Assembly: GCA_007131435.1 (NCBI GenBank)
Contig: SLQM01000248.1
Coordinates: forward strand, 1 to 6,091
Length of the DNA: 6,091 nt
Reading direction: 5' to 3'
From: Syntrophomonadaceae bacterium
GTDB taxonomy: Bacteria > Bacillota > Dethiobacteria > DTU022
Positions within the stretch are counted from its first letter, which is position 1, and each line of letters opens with the position of its first letter. This document shows positions 6,053 through 6,091 of the stretch, piece after piece. The notes under the pieces are model-generated. The model was not told the DNA's origin. It did not search any database and saw only the letters and a program-made list of their open reading frames with translations. Both the position numbers and the translations under genes were made by a program.

Positions 6053-6091
6053 TTGTGCCCCAAAAAGATTGATTGTAAATGATAAAAGAAC

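Noticed and set aside
1..6091. Mobile elements, CRISPR arrays, tRNA/rRNA genes, defence or secondary-metabolite systems
   Set aside because: No transposase or integrase motif, terminal inverted repeats, regularly spaced direct DNA repeats, tRNA-like cloverleaf or rRNA sequence was seen. The genes are ordinary chromosomal functions.

Overview
The window looks like chromosomal DNA from an anaerobic, low-to-mid-GC member of the Firmicutes, most likely Clostridia. Every gene has a strong AGGAGG-type ribosome binding site. All genes lie on the + strand, intrinsic terminators are typical, and a cobalamin riboswitch regulates by transcription attenuation. The LeuC/LeuD pair is of the short, archaeal-like type often found in Clostridia. 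The organism assignment is an inference from these traits; there is no rRNA or other marker gene.

Layout: (1) Positions 1-628 hold the 3' end of a leuC-type aconitase-family large subunit and the complete small subunit leuD. The two are coupled by a 4-base ATGA overlap. (2) An extended -10 promoter near 652-660 precedes a 694-residue EF-G paralogue (FusA2/EF-G-II class, 744-2828). (3) Positions 2872-3084 hold a complete class-I-type adenosylcobalamin riboswitch followed by a 12-bp intrinsic terminator. These control cobT (3113-4168), the phosphoribosyltransferase that activates the lower ligand of B12. A strong 13-bp terminator at 4247-4280 closes this unit. (4) A gene-free AT-rich spacer (4281-4543) carries promoter candidates. 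It leads to a 502-residue multi-pass membrane protein (4544-6052) made of five tandem two-helix repeats and an MscS-TM3-like last helix. The final 39 bases hold nothing recognisable.

Functional links: the genes appear to form four separate transcription units: branched-chain amino acid (or related 2-oxoacid) metabolism, a translation-factor paralogue, B12 nucleotide-loop assembly, and a mechanosensitive-channel-like protein. Only leuC-leuD and riboswitch-cobT are clearly coupled. I see no mobile element, CRISPR array, tRNA, rRNA or defence system. The least ordinary features are the roughly 96-residue repeats of the last protein, the non-canonical G-domain of the EF-G paralogue, and an inverted repeat upstream of the riboswitch.
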